This document shows positions 16,460 through 24,752 of a stretch of DNA of 64,000 bases, in pieces. The notes under the pieces are model-generated. The model ran no database searches. It was not told the origin of the DNA and worked only from the letters and a program-made list of their open reading frames with translations. The position numbers and the translations under genes are program-made. The stretch's first letter is position 1. Every line of letters begins with the position of its first letter. The DNA is from Pseudonocardia halophobica (GTDB lineage Bacteria > Actinomycetota > Actinomycetes > Mycobacteriales > Pseudonocardiaceae), in contig NZ_BSFQ01000002.1 of assembly GCF_027922425.1 (NCBI RefSeq), positions 62,001 to 126,000 on the forward strand. The letters run 5' to 3'.

Positions 16460-17780
16460 GCCCCCCGCGTCCAATCGGGCCGACCTGCTTGCCGAGGGTC
16501 GTTCCGTGCCGCTCGCCTTCCCGCGCGCCGTCCGAGCCCGTTGTGCTGTGTCCCGCGCGGAGCGCCACGTCTCGGCCAGTGCTCACGGCGTGCGTGTCGG
16601 CGGCGAGGCCGGAGGTGCCGCCGGCAGTGCTGGAGGTGCCGCCGTCGGTGACGGGGTCGGCTGCCGCGACGAGCAGGCGTGCGGCGGCGAGATCGCTGCC
16701 GGCCAACAGGCGTTCCACCTCGTGGAGGCCCGCTCTGGGCTGCGTGCGCTGCGGTGAGCGACTCGGCCGCCCAGCCGATGCGGTCAGTGAAGAGCGGATG
16801 GCGCCCGCGGTGGGCTCGTTCAGTGCTGCGGAGGCGTGCTCGAGAGCGTCGAGGCGCCGGGCGAACAAGGCCGGCACGTGCGGTAGGCCGCGCAGCAGCC
16901 GGCGCAGGGTCCGCGACCGGCGGACCTGCCGCAGCAGCGCCTCGACCGCGCCGCAAATCGGTATGAGCGGATCCCCGGCGAGCAGCCCGTCGCGCAGCCC
17001 GCGGGCCCGTGCCGCGGGCGCGGGCCAGCCCGCCACAGCCAGGAAGCGAGCCAGGGCGTCGAGCTCCCGCGCCGCGGCTAGGCGCCTCGGGTCCACAGGG
17101 GCGCCGTCCGTGGCGCCCGGCTCGCGTGGCGTCCAGAAGGGCTTGCTGAGCGGATCGTCGACGAGCCTGGCGTGGGCCTGCTGCACGACGTCGCCCTGCA
17201 GGACCACCTCGAGCACTAGCCCGGCCGGCCAATCCGGCAGGACCGGCCCCAACGCCACGTGGAGTTGATCGAGCGTCAAGCCGTCCCGATCGTCGCCGAG
17301 ATCGGCCATCGGCAGGCCCCCGGGCATGTCCATCTCGTCGTGTCCGCCGTGCTCGCCCTGCTTGTCGTCGTCGGGATCCTCTCCGGGGTCCTGAGGCTCG
17401 TCGCCTTGCCCGTCCTCGATCTGTTCCGGCGGCGCGGTGGCCGCGTTCGGGACCGGGCCGGCGGCCGACCGGCCACGGGCAAGGTCGGCCGGGACTCGGC
17501 TCAGCTCCCTCTCGACGGCGTCGGGCGCATCGACGGTGACGTAGGCGCGAGGAAGGGGGACGGTCGCCCAGAGGTCCTCGACAGTGGTGGCGAGTTCGGG
17601 TCCCGCGGTGCCGGCGACGAGCAGTACGTCCGCGTCGGCCGGAGCGGTCGCGGCCGGCCAGCCGCGTGTTGCGAGCTCTGCCTCGACGGCCAGGCGGACG
17701 GCCGCCCCGTTGCGGGTGGCGACGACCAGAACGTGCGGTCGTCGAGCGGCGTAGCGCCGCAGCCGTGTCCTCAGGTCCAT
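16446..17780 (-). CDS. Degenerate NuoB-NuoD-like fusion protein without cofactor ligands
   Basis: The 444-residue protein lies where nuoB-C-D would be. Residues about 1-100 resemble NuoB: PADADVLLVAGTAGPEL and VPLPRAYVTVDAP align by eye with QADLMVVAGTxxxKM and EPKWVISMGACAN. All cluster-N2 cysteines are absent, and the whole protein has one cysteine. An acidic, histidine-rich linker (about 150-195) follows. Then comes a part like the NuoD N-terminus (LTLDQLHVALGPVLPDWPAG and LVLEVVLQGDVV), and later an RRSRTLRRLLRGLP segment. The last 90 residues are low-complexity. It overlaps nuoA by 10 bases and nuoH by 14. The role is unknown; capping the quinone cavity of the membrane arm is a reasonable guess. 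Confidence 0.7.
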   Translation of the reverse strand: MDLRTRLRRYAARRPHVLVVATRNGAAVRLAVEAELATRGWPAATAPADADVLLVAGTAGPELATTVEDLWATVPLPRAYVTVDAPDAVERELSRVPADLARGRSAAGPVPNAATAPPEQIEDGQGDEPQDPGEDPDDDKQGEHGGHDEMDMPGGLPMADLGDDRDGLTLDQLHVALGPVLPDWPAGLVLEVVLQGDVVQQAHARLVDDPLSKPFWTPREPGATDGAPVDPRRLAAARELDALARFLAVAGWPAPAARARGLRDGLLAGDPLIPICGAVEALLRQVRRSRTLRRLLRGLPHVPALFARRLDALEHASAALNEPTAGAIRSSLTASAGRPSRSPQRTQPRAGLHEVERLLAGSDLAAARLLVAAADPVTDGGTSSTAGGTSGLAADTHAVSTGRDVALRAGHSTTGSDGAREGERHGTTLGKQVGPIGRGGHDHG

Positions 17781-18121
17781 CGCAGAGCACCCTCGCGCCA
17801 CGCGTAGACGACTCCGGCCAGCAGGATGCCGAGGAAGAGGAACATCTCGATCACCGCGGAGGGCCCGACCCGGGACACGACCAGTGTCCAGGGGTACATG
17901 AAGATCATCTCCATGTCGAAGGCCAGGAACACCATGGTCACCGGGTACCAACGCACATGGAACCGGGAGAAGGCGTGGTGGGTCGGCGGTACACCGCCCG
18001 CGAACGGCACGAGCTCCGATGAGGTCCGGGCCGTCGCGGTGATCGCCGAGAGCACATAGAGCGCGGCGACGAGCACGAGCGCCACCCCGAGCGTGATCAA
18101 CACTGGCCAGAACTGGCTCAT
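17771..18121 (-). CDS. nuoA: Complex I-like subunit A
   Basis: The 116-residue protein has three helices. FLAFDMEMIFMYPW matches the FDVEAIFLYPW signature of NuoA. The loop that normally carries YECG with the reporter cysteine reads ELVPFAGGVPP, so the cysteine and glutamate are lost. I chose the ATG at 18121 because GGAGGTGAGG lies just before it; a GTG 15 bases upstream would put that site inside the gene. It is the first gene of the operon. Confidence 0.88.
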   Translation of the reverse strand: MSQFWPVLITLGVALVLVAALYVLSAITATARTSSELVPFAGGVPPTHHAFSRFHVRWYPVTMVFLAFDMEMIFMYPWTLVVSRVGPSAVIEMFLFLGILLAGVVYAWREGALRWT

Positions 18122-18506
18122 CCTCACCTCCGACACCTCGCCGCCGAAACCCCTACCCCGGAGGCCCGCGTCGAGGATCCCGGGGCCGCTTGTCCAACGC
18201 GGCCATGCATGTCGGACGGGTGAGGTACTCGCTCAGTCCTCAGTCCTCTTCCCGATTCAGCGGGAGCCAACCGTCAGGGCCGGCGCAGGTCGCAGGACAC
18301 AGGTGTCGCGGACGGCCGGCCCCCTCCATCGAGTCGCTCAGGTGCGGGGAGACGGCTATCAGCCGTGACACCACTCATGACCCGAATCCACGTTTCAAGA
18401 GGGCTGCCGGAGGGGCTGGCGAGGGATGGGACTGCCCAGACTCTGGCTGACCCGGGTCGGGTAGGGGCTCAGGCCGCGACCGGCCCGTCTACCGGCGTGA
18501 CAGTTC
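18122..18506. promoter_or_regulatory. Upstream region of the nuo-like operon
   Basis: This 385-base gap must contain the operon promoter. A weak tandem repeat (CGTCAGG at 18272, then GCGCAGG 11 bases on) resembles the boxes of the first 9.5 kb but matches poorly. No gene is seen. The insertion element begins at 18507. Confidence 0.4.
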
Positions 18507-18552
18507 TGCATCAGGACATCGGTGACGGTTGGTGTGTCAGGACTTCGGTGAC
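18507..18552 (+). repeat. Left terminal inverted repeat of the IS
   Basis: Two copies of the 16-base unit occur here, TCAGGACATCGGTGAC at 18511 and TCAGGACTTCGGTGAC at 18537. The transposase stop lies inside it. Confidence 0.8.
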
Positions 18553-19826
18553 GTTCCCGGGTTCTTCGGTCGTCTTCCTGGGGGTCGGCCGTTGCCGACG
18601 TAGCGGACGCCGGGCTCGGGCCTGGTGTGCTCGGCGAGGATCTCGCCTTCGAGGTCGGTGACGATGATCTTTGCGCCGGGCTGGTCGCCGTCGCTGACGA
18701 CGAGGACCTGTGTGAACGCGTGGGCGCCACCGATCTTGTAGATCACCATGTCGACGCCGATGTCGCCGCTGGCGCTCACCGTTCGCAGGCGTGTGCCAGG
18801 AGGTAGGCCTGGGGGCGGGGTCGGCCGGGGCCGCCGGACTGGGACCGGCGGCCGGTAGACGGGCCGGTCGGGTTTCGGGCGGGGTGGGTCGGCTTTCGGA
18901 GTCGCCTCCCACGCGGCCAGCGGCGTGATCCGCCCGGGCAGCCCTTGGTGAGGGCGTTCGGTGTTGTAGATGTGGTCGAACGCGTCGATCTGAGCCTGGA
19001 GCTCGGCGAGTGTCGCGACGAGCGGTTGCTTGTCCAAGTAGCGGAACAGGGTCTGATGGAAGCGTTCGTTCTTGCCCTGGGTGGTCGGCTTGTTCGGCTT
19101 GCCGGTGATCGCCTCGACACCCAACGCGGCGACATGCCCGACGAGCCGCCCGACCATGCCCCGTCGCGACGGGTTGAGCGCGGTCCCGTTGTCCGACAGC
19201 AGCCGTTGGGGGACGCCGTGGGCGGCCACAGCCTTGTCGAAGACCGCGATCGCGTCGCGGGCGGTCTCGCCGGCCGCAGCGTGGGAGGCGACCGCGTAGC
19301 GGGAGTGGTCGTCGATGAGCTGGAAGATCACGCATTTTCGGCCGCCGGTGAGCACGTACTCGGTGGCGTCGAGTTGCCAGCAGGCGTTCGGTGCCGGGTA
19401 GACGAACCGCCGCCACGCCGAGCGGGGCTTCTTGCGCGGCTCGCGCCGGGCGACACCGGTCTCGCGGAAGATCCGTGCCAGCGATGCTGTCGAGGGCACT
19501 GGGCTCAGGCCCATCGCGCGCATCTTGTCGTGAACGCTGATCGGGCCGTGGTCGAGCCCGGACGCCTCGAGTGCGGCTCGCACCGCGACGGCCTGGGCCT
19601 TGACCTGCTCGGTCAGCTTCGACGGGCTCGACCGCGGCCGTCTGGACTTGGGCTCGAGCACCGCCGCGGGGCCTTCCGCGCGAGCGCGCTTGCGCAGCTC
19701 GTAGAACGACTTGCGTGAGATGCCGTGCTCGGTGCAGAACGTCGAGACCGCTCCGCGCGGTGCGTCGTCAGGCCACTGCGAGATCGCGAGGCGGACACGG
19801 GGATCGATGGGTTCCTGGGCGGCCAC
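18537..19826 (-). CDS. IS481-family DDE transposase
   Basis: The 429-residue protein has an N-terminal helix-turn-helix (HGISRKSFYELRKRA). The integrase core carries D (LDATEYVLTGG), D (HGVPQRLLSDNGT) and E (TQGKNERFHQTLF), and the end of the core shows YNTERPHQGLPG. About 110 further residues form the C-terminal beta domain seen in many IS481 proteins. It cuts and joins the element ends. The frame is intact from a GTG start, so the element may be active. Confidence 0.92.
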   Translation of the reverse strand: MAAQEPIDPRVRLAISQWPDDAPRGAVSTFCTEHGISRKSFYELRKRARAEGPAAVLEPKSRRPRSSPSKLTEQVKAQAVAVRAALEASGLDHGPISVHDKMRAMGLSPVPSTASLARIFRETGVARREPRKKPRSAWRRFVYPAPNACWQLDATEYVLTGGRKCVIFQLIDDHSRYAVASHAAAGETARDAIAVFDKAVAAHGVPQRLLSDNGTALNPSRRGMVGRLVGHVAALGVEAITGKPNKPTTQGKNERFHQTLFRYLDKQPLVATLAELQAQIDAFDHIYNTERPHQGLPGRITPLAAWEATPKADPPRPKPDRPVYRPPVPVRRPRPTPPPGLPPGTRLRTVSASGDIGVDMVIYKIGGAHAFTQVLVVSDGDQPGAKIIVTDLEGEILAEHTRPEPGVRYVGNGRPPGRRPKNPGTSPKS

Positions 19827-19873
19827 CGCCGCAGCCTCGCGGCGGAAGTGTCACCACCAAGAGCGCCCCCAGT

Positions 19874-19918
19874 GTCACCGATGTCCTGACACGGAATCGT
19901 CACCTATGTCCTGAGACA
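19874..19918 (-). repeat. Right terminal inverted repeat of the IS
   Basis: Reading inward on the minus strand it gives TCAGGACATAGGTGAC then TCAGGACATCGGTGAC, matching the left end with a one-base length difference in the spacer. Confidence 0.8.
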
Positions 19919-20090
19919 TAGCAAGCCCGACTGACGAATTCTCCGGATTCTGCGATTTATCCCGCAGCGAAGTCGGTAACCTTTTGGCTTCTGGTGCCCC
20001 GCATCGACCGACCAGGCCAACCACAGTGAACCGGCCTGCATCTGGCGGAGGCGCTGATCCGGCAAGGAAACTGGCGAACTGGCTGCTCCG

Positions 20091-20148
20091 AGGAAGTACG
20101 ACCCGGAGACGATGGACCGGGCGGTGCGGATGTATCAGGACACTGCCC
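20091..20148 (+). pseudogene. IS3-type OrfA N-terminal fragment
   Basis: The plus strand reads RKYDPETMDRAVRMYQD, the typical N-terminus of an IS3-family OrfA helix-turn-helix protein, and then stops matching. Only about 20 residues remain. It is cut by a head-to-head junction with another OrfA fragment near 20145. Confidence 0.55.
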
Positions 20149-20249
20149 AGCTCCGCGCGCAGGGAGCGGACCATCTGCACCGCAGTAGCCTTCTCCTCCT
20201 CGGAGTACCGGCTCGTGCTCGGCTTGCCCGGCGACTGCTCTCTCGGCAT
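20145..20249 (-). pseudogene. Second IS3-type OrfA N-terminal fragment, opposite strand
   Basis: The minus strand from the ATG at 20249 reads MPREQSPGKPSTSRYSEEEK, then a helix (TAVQMVRSLRAELG) typical of OrfA, and loses similarity at the junction with the plus-strand fragment. No functional transposase remains. Confidence 0.6.
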
Positions 20250-20269
20250 GGCTCCATCCTTGTTTCCGA

Positions 20270-20590
20270 AGCCAGGAGCCTCCACGGGACCCAGGGCGAC
20301 TGGACATCGGTCGCCGGATCGGAGGTCCGCAGCTGCTCGCCGGTCGGCGGGTCGAGGGTCGCGCAACCGGGAGACGCCAAGCCGGACCAGCACGTTGTGC
20401 ACCCTGGCCGCGGAGATGCGAGTGCCGTCCTCGCGGCGCAATTCGTAGGCGATGCGGTCCGGGGTCGAGCTTGCTGCCGCGGCGCAGCCGCTCGATCCGG
20501 GCCTGCAGCTGCAGTGGGGTGCGCCGCGGCGAGTGGTGCGGGCGCGAGGAGTGGTGCGGTTTCTCGAGAGCTCGTACCTCGCCTGGAGGT
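20270..20590 (-). pseudogene. Frameshifted transposase N-terminal remnant (IS481-like)
   Basis: Pieces of one protein lie in three frames: QLQARIERLRRGSKLDP, then DRIAYELRREDGTRISAA with VHNVLVRLGVSRLRD, then LDPPTGEQLRTSDPATD. This fits the helix-turn-helix region of an IS481-type transposase with two frameshifts and no DDE core. It is a dead remnant abutting the OrfA fragment. Confidence 0.6.
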
Positions 20591-20740
20591 CCTCCCTACA
20601 TCAGATCATCCGTCCTGGCGTGTCCGCAGCCGCCGCGTCACCAACCTCCGTAGGCGGGACATCTCCAGGTCGAGAAGCCAACGCTGTCGTGCTGACAAAG
20701 AGGGAGGGAGCTGCACCGGGGCGACGCGGTGAGGCCGTGT

Positions 20741-21961
20741 TCAGGGCGGTTGGCCCGTCGGATCGTCCTCCTGCGCCCTGCCGCCGCTCTCGGCAAGGAC
20801 GAGCAGGCGATGCTGGTCGAGCGCGGGTGGCGGCGTGTGTCGGATCCGGGTGCGCTCGCGGCCGTCGGCGTCGAAGAACCGCACGGCCGGGCCCGGGAGC
20901 GTAATCCGCCCGGCGACGGGGTGGTCGGTTGTCACCACGAGACGTTGGCTGGCGACCTGGTCCCACGCGTAGACCTCGTCCAGGGTGCGGACGGCGCCCG
21001 CGGGGACCCCGAGCCGGTCGAGCTCGTCGAGGAGCTCGGCCTTCGTCCGGTCGGCGAACGCCGCCTCGATCACGTCGATGAGCTCGGCCCGGTGGGCGAC
21101 CCGGTTGGCGTTGCGATCGAAGCGCGGGTCGTCGCCAGGGAAGCCGAACCCGTCCGAGAGCCGTCGCCAGAGTGCCTCGCTGCCCACCGCGATCTGGACG
21201 GCGCCGTCCTTGCAGGCGAACAGTCCGTACGGCGCGATCGTCGGGTGGTGGTTGCCGCTCGCCCGACCGAGTTCGGCGCCCACCGTCCAGCGGGTGCCCT
21301 GAAAGGCGTGCAACCCGACGCCGGCGGCGAGCAGGGAGGTCCGGACGATCTGGCCGCGGCCGGTCCGGGTTCGTTCGAGCAGGGCGGCCAGGACACCCGT
21401 CGCCCCGTTGAGGCCCGCGGTGAGGTCGCAGAGTGGGACCCCGACCCGTTGGGGATCGTGCGGGCCGGAGCCCGTCAGTGACATCAGCCCGGTCTCGCCC
21501 TGGGCAATCTGGTCGTAGCCCGGCCGGTGGGCGTCTGGTCCGTCGTGGCCGAAGCCGGTGATGGAGAGCACGACCAGCCGGGGGTTGCGCGCGAGCAGGG
21601 TCTCCGGTGCCAGGCCGAGCCGGTCGAGGACGCCGGGCCGGAAGTTCTCCACCAGGACGTCCGCCTCGGACGCGAGCGCCTCGAGGACCGCGTGGTCGCC
21701 GGCGTCCTTGAGGTCGAGCGCGATGGATTCCTTGTTGCGGTTCGCCGCGAGGAAGTAGGTGGCGACCCGCTCCGCAGAGTCCTCACCCCCGACGAACGGT
21801 GGACCCCACCCCCTGCTGTCGTCCCCACGGCCGGGCACCTCGACCTTGATCACGCGGGCGCCGAGATCGCCCATGACCATAGCGGCGTGCGGCCCGGCAA
21901 GCGCGCGGGACAGGTCGAGGACGAGCATCCCGGCCAAAGGGCCGGGACCCGGCTCACCCAT
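20741..21961 (-). CDS. CaiB/BaiF family (class III) CoA transferase
   Basis: The 406-residue protein has the class III layout: LVLDLSRALAGPHAAMVMGDLGA at the start, KVEVPGRGDDSR, and NRNKESIALDLK. The GYDQIAQGETGLMS segment holds the probable catalytic aspartate. Such enzymes move CoA between carboxylic acids; the donor and acceptor cannot be told. I chose the ATG at 21961, which overlaps the upstream DUF3500 gene by eight bases, rather than an earlier in-frame start. It is the last gene of a seven-gene operon. Confidence 0.88.
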   Translation of the reverse strand: MGEPGPGPLAGMLVLDLSRALAGPHAAMVMGDLGARVIKVEVPGRGDDSRGWGPPFVGGEDSAERVATYFLAANRNKESIALDLKDAGDHAVLEALASEADVLVENFRPGVLDRLGLAPETLLARNPRLVVLSITGFGHDGPDAHRPGYDQIAQGETGLMSLTGSGPHDPQRVGVPLCDLTAGLNGATGVLAALLERTRTGRGQIVRTSLLAAGVGLHAFQGTRWTVGAELGRASGNHHPTIAPYGLFACKDGAVQIAVGSEALWRRLSDGFGFPGDDPRFDRNANRVAHRAELIDVIEAAFADRTKAELLDELDRLGVPAGAVRTLDEVYAWDQVASQRLVVTTDHPVAGRITLPGPAVRFFDADGRERTRIRHTPPPALDQHRLLVLAESGGRAQEDDPTGQPP

Positions 21962-23105
21962 CGCGGCCGCCCTCGTGAGGCTTGGATTCCTCGGATCCCG
22001 AGGGGCTGCGGTGCTGGGCCGCCCGGTGCTCGGCCAGGACATCGATGCCGAAGTCGTTGGTCGGGTCCCGCCACACCGTGTGGACGTGGTTGGCGTCGTC
22101 CTCGGTGTTGTCGAACTCGACGAGGGTGACCGGGCCCTCGATGCGGAAGTAGTGCGGGGTGTCGATCGTGTGCCCGCCCGCCCAGACGAAATGCAGCGCG
22201 TCGAGCCCCGCCGACCGGATCCGGTCCATCTCGCGGCCCAGCTGCGCAGGTCGCACGTTGCTCAGGAAGGAGCCGAGCAGCTCGTCGAACGCCGCGGCTT
22301 GGGCGGGGGACATCCCCGCCCGGGGCAGTCCTCGGGGGGCGCCGCGGACGTACCGCAGGGCGGCGCGGTCCGCGTCGGTGATCATCGCGTCGCGGCGGCC
22401 GACACCGTGGACGTCGGGCCATTCCTCGGCGCCGATGACCGGGACGCAGCGGGTGGCGAAGTCCGGCGGCGGTACCGGATGGATCGTGGCGGTCGCGCGC
22501 TGGGCCGGGTCCAGTGCGTCGAGCAGCGCGAACGCCCGGTCCTCCTCCTCGCCGAGAATTCGGAAGGGGCCGATGCGGGCCGGCTCGGCCCCGAGCAGGA
22601 ACGGTGTCACGGCCATCCGGTCCTGGCCGACGACCGTGACGTTCAGCGAGAGGTGGTGGCCGACGAGCCGCCACCCCCAGCTGGCGTCCGGCTGGGGCTG
22701 GTCGAAGAACGTGAGGTAGTAGCCGTTCGGGTCGCGGAAGTGCGCCGCGACGTGGCCGAAGGCCCCGACGTTGAGCTCGCGCAGCACGTTCTCCAGGCTC
22801 ATCACCTGGATGGCCTTGGCGTAACCGGTGAGCGAGGTGCTCTGGGCGACCAACCGGTGGGTCAGGTAGCGCTGGGTGTCGGTCATGTCGCGCAGCGGGA
22901 GCCCGGCGCGCCCGGACTCGGGCAGGAAGTTCCAGTGCAACCGGTTCTCGTCGCTCAACGGCACCACGATCCGGGCGCGCTGGGCGGCGTCGAGATGGTC
23001 GAAGAGCGCCATTGCGGCGAAGGTGACCGCGGTCGGGTCGAAGTCACCGTCGATCGGCCGGTTGCGCGGGGGGTGGGCGTGGTGCAGCTGGTCGTCTGCG
23101 GTCAT
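21954..23105 (-). CDS. DUF3500 family protein
   Basis: The 383-residue protein shows the pattern of DUF3500: RLHWNFLPE, a GLPLRDM stretch, and WGWRLVGHHLSLNVTVV with paired histidines. Also present are LLGAEPARIG, GEEEDRAFALL, and a C-terminal HYFRIEGPVTLVEFDNT with NHVHTVWRDPTNDFG. The function of the family is not known to me. The conserved histidines in GHHLSLN and NHVHTV suggest a metal or catalytic site. It overlaps the cupin and CoA transferase genes, so it works in the same pathway. Confidence 0.85.
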   Translation of the reverse strand: MTADDQLHHAHPPRNRPIDGDFDPTAVTFAAMALFDHLDAAQRARIVVPLSDENRLHWNFLPESGRAGLPLRDMTDTQRYLTHRLVAQSTSLTGYAKAIQVMSLENVLRELNVGAFGHVAAHFRDPNGYYLTFFDQPQPDASWGWRLVGHHLSLNVTVVGQDRMAVTPFLLGAEPARIGPFRILGEEEDRAFALLDALDPAQRATATIHPVPPPDFATRCVPVIGAEEWPDVHGVGRRDAMITDADRAALRYVRGAPRGLPRAGMSPAQAAAFDELLGSFLSNVRPAQLGREMDRIRSAGLDALHFVWAGGHTIDTPHYFRIEGPVTLVEFDNTEDDANHVHTVWRDPTNDFGIDVLAEHRAAQHRSPSGSEESKPHEGGRDG

Positions 23106-23437
23106 GACGTCGCCCTGATCACGAGCATGTCTGCCGGGCCGTCGCCCTCGTTCGTCACGCTGCGGACCTCTCCTTTCGCGAAGTGCACGGTGTCGCGGGG
23201 CCCCGCCGGAACGCGGTCGCCCTCACTTTCGAAGGTCAGCCGGCCGGAGAGGATCACGTAGACCGTTTCCGCAGGTTGGGCGGCCGGCTCGGCCTGGCCG
23301 CCGGGCTCGTAGTGGGAGAGGACGACCGTGAACCGGTCGACGGGCGTCCTCGGACCGCCCTGCACCCACCGCGGTGCGACCCCGCTGTGTCCCGGGGACT
23401 CGAACGCCTCGGCGGCGGACAGGTTGACGACTCGCAT
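23102..23437 (-). CDS. Small cupin-fold protein lacking the usual metal histidines
   Basis: The 111-residue protein has one cupin barrel: HYEPGGQAEPAAQPAETVYV then ILSGRLTFE, and PAGPRDTVHFAKGEVRSV then TNEGDGP. The HxH of motif 1 is replaced (AAQPAE) and the motif 2 histidine is arginine, so metal catalysis looks unlikely. It may bind a pathway intermediate or act in isomerisation. The ATG at 23437 follows a GAGGGGCGAGGA stretch. Confidence 0.75.
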   Translation of the reverse strand: MRVVNLSAAEAFESPGHSGVAPRWVQGGPRTPVDRFTVVLSHYEPGGQAEPAAQPAETVYVILSGRLTFESEGDRVPAGPRDTVHFAKGEVRSVTNEGDGPADMLVIRATS

Positions 23438-23448
23438 GTCCTCGCCCC

Positions 23449-24309
23449 TCACGTTCCGGTGGCGCCGTGGATTCCGGCGCTGTGAACGCCGGCGCGGTGA
23501 TCCTCGACCGGCGTGCTCACGGCGCCGATTCCCTCGACCTCGACCTCGACGACGTCGCCGGGCTGCAGGAGCCGCGGGGGGTTGCGGGCGTACCCGACGC
23601 CTGCCGGGGTGCCGGTGGCGATCAGGTCTCCCGGGGTGAGGGTGAAGGTCCGGCTGATGAAGGCGAGTACGTCCGGGACTCCGAAGATCATCTGGTCGGT
23701 GGTGGACTCCTGCATGACCTGGCCGTTCACCCGGCTGATCACCTTGCGGCGGCCGAGCTCGCCGACCTCGTCCCGGGTGACGAGCTCGGACATGGGGCCA
23801 CTGCGGTCGGCGTTCTTGCCGAGTGTCCACTGGGTGGTGAGCTTCTGGGCGCGTCGGGCGGTGATGTCGTTGAACGCGGCATAGCCGAAGACGGCCGTCT
23901 CGGCCTCGTGCGGCTCGGCGCAGCTCAGCGGACGCCCGACCGCGACCAGCAGCTCGGCCTCCCAGTCCAGCCCCTCCTCGTCGACGGGGACCCGGACCGG
24001 GGTGTCGCCGACGGCGAGCGACGGCGTCCAGCGCCCGAAGATCGTCGGGTGCTCGGGGACGTCGAACGGCCCCTCCGCCGCGTGCTCGCGGTAGTTCAGC
24101 CCGACGCAGAGGATGCGGGCCGACGGCTTGACCGGGGGCGCGAGCCGCACGCTCGCCCCGGGGATCCGGGTGCCCGCCCGCAGACCCGCCTCGAGCGCCG
24201 CGTCGGGGTCCTGCCAGAACTCCGCGACCGGGCCCAGCGGGATGAGCGCCTCGCCGTCCCGCGCGGCCACGTGGACCGCGCCCTCCCACTCGTATCCGAT
24301 GATCCGCAT
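23449..24309 (-). CDS. Fumarylacetoacetate hydrolase (FAH) family protein
   Basis: The 286-residue protein has an N-terminal domain of about 65 residues and the FAH core: CVGLNYREHAAEG, FGRWTPSLAVGD and LDWEAELLVAVG with the metal-binding ExE. Also seen are AAFNDITARRAQ, a QWTLGKNAD stretch, FGVPDVLAFISRTFTL and IATGTPAGVGYARNP. Members hydrolyse C-C bonds of diketo acids or act as decarboxylases or hydratases in aromatic catabolism. Two bases separate it from the upstream NTF2-like gene. Confidence 0.9.
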   Translation of the reverse strand: MRIIGYEWEGAVHVAARDGEALIPLGPVAEFWQDPDAALEAGLRAGTRIPGASVRLAPPVKPSARILCVGLNYREHAAEGPFDVPEHPTIFGRWTPSLAVGDTPVRVPVDEEGLDWEAELLVAVGRPLSCAEPHEAETAVFGYAAFNDITARRAQKLTTQWTLGKNADRSGPMSELVTRDEVGELGRRKVISRVNGQVMQESTTDQMIFGVPDVLAFISRTFTLTPGDLIATGTPAGVGYARNPPRLLQPGDVVEVEVEGIGAVSTPVEDHRAGVHSAGIHGATGT

Positions 24310-24311
24310 GC

Positions 24312-24752
24312 TCAGCTCCCGTACTGGCGGGCGAGCCAGCCGCCGGGGGCCGCACCGGTGACGACGATCGACCGGTCGCTGATCAGCCAGCGTCCGTCGG
24401 GTCGGCGCACGAAGTGGTCCTCCCAGCGGCCCCAGTGGTCGGGTGCGGCCTCGTCGGTGATCGCGATGTACATGGTCCGGACGTCGGCCTCGTCCGCGCC
24501 GACGAACTCGATGTCCATCGTGGTGGCGTGGTGCTGGATCATGGTCGGTTCGGAGCCCTTGACGACCTTCGCCATCTCGTGCGGGCCGACCTCGAGGCCG
24601 TCGGGGAAGCGGATCGTGGCGTCGTCGGTGTAGAGCACGGCCATCCCGGCGAAGTCCGCCTGCTCCTTCGCCATGGTGCAGTAGCGGTGCATCACCGCGG
24701 CGATCAACGCCCGGTCCTCGACGCGGGCCTCGCTCAGGCTGGTGTCGTTCAT
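24312..24752 (-). CDS. NTF2-like/SnoaL family protein
   Basis: The 146-residue alpha+beta barrel protein shows ALIAAVMHRYCTMAKEQ, YTDDATIRFPDG and the closing WGRWEDHFVRRPDGRWLIS. Related proteins are polyketide cyclases, dehydratases or isomerases, and small subunits of ring hydroxylases. No hydroxylase large subunit is present, so a cyclase or isomerase role is more likely. It overlaps the hydrolase gene by four bases. Confidence 0.8.
   Translation of the reverse strand: MNDTSLSEARVEDRALIAAVMHRYCTMAKEQADFAGMAVLYTDDATIRFPDGLEVGPHEMAKVVKGSEPTMIQHHATTMDIEFVGADEADVRTMYIAITDEAAPDHWGRWEDHFVRRPDGRWLISDRSIVVTGAAPGGWLARQYGS

Larger units (their letters stand above)
18507..19918. mobile_element. IS481-family insertion sequence
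   Basis: The element is about 1.41 kb, bounded by imperfect terminal inverted repeats of 46 and 45 bases with one transposase between them. Each end contains two tandem copies of a TCAGGACATNGGTGAC-like unit. I see no target-site duplication in the flanks, so it may have lost one by later rearrangement. Confidence 0.85.

Noticed and set aside
18272..18289. A ninth tandem box upstream of nuoA
   Set aside because: Only the first half-site fits; the second matches four of seven bases, which is not enough to include it in the regulon.
18500..19925. Target-site duplication around the IS481 element
   Set aside because: The flanking bases (gttc on the left, tagc on the right) do not match.
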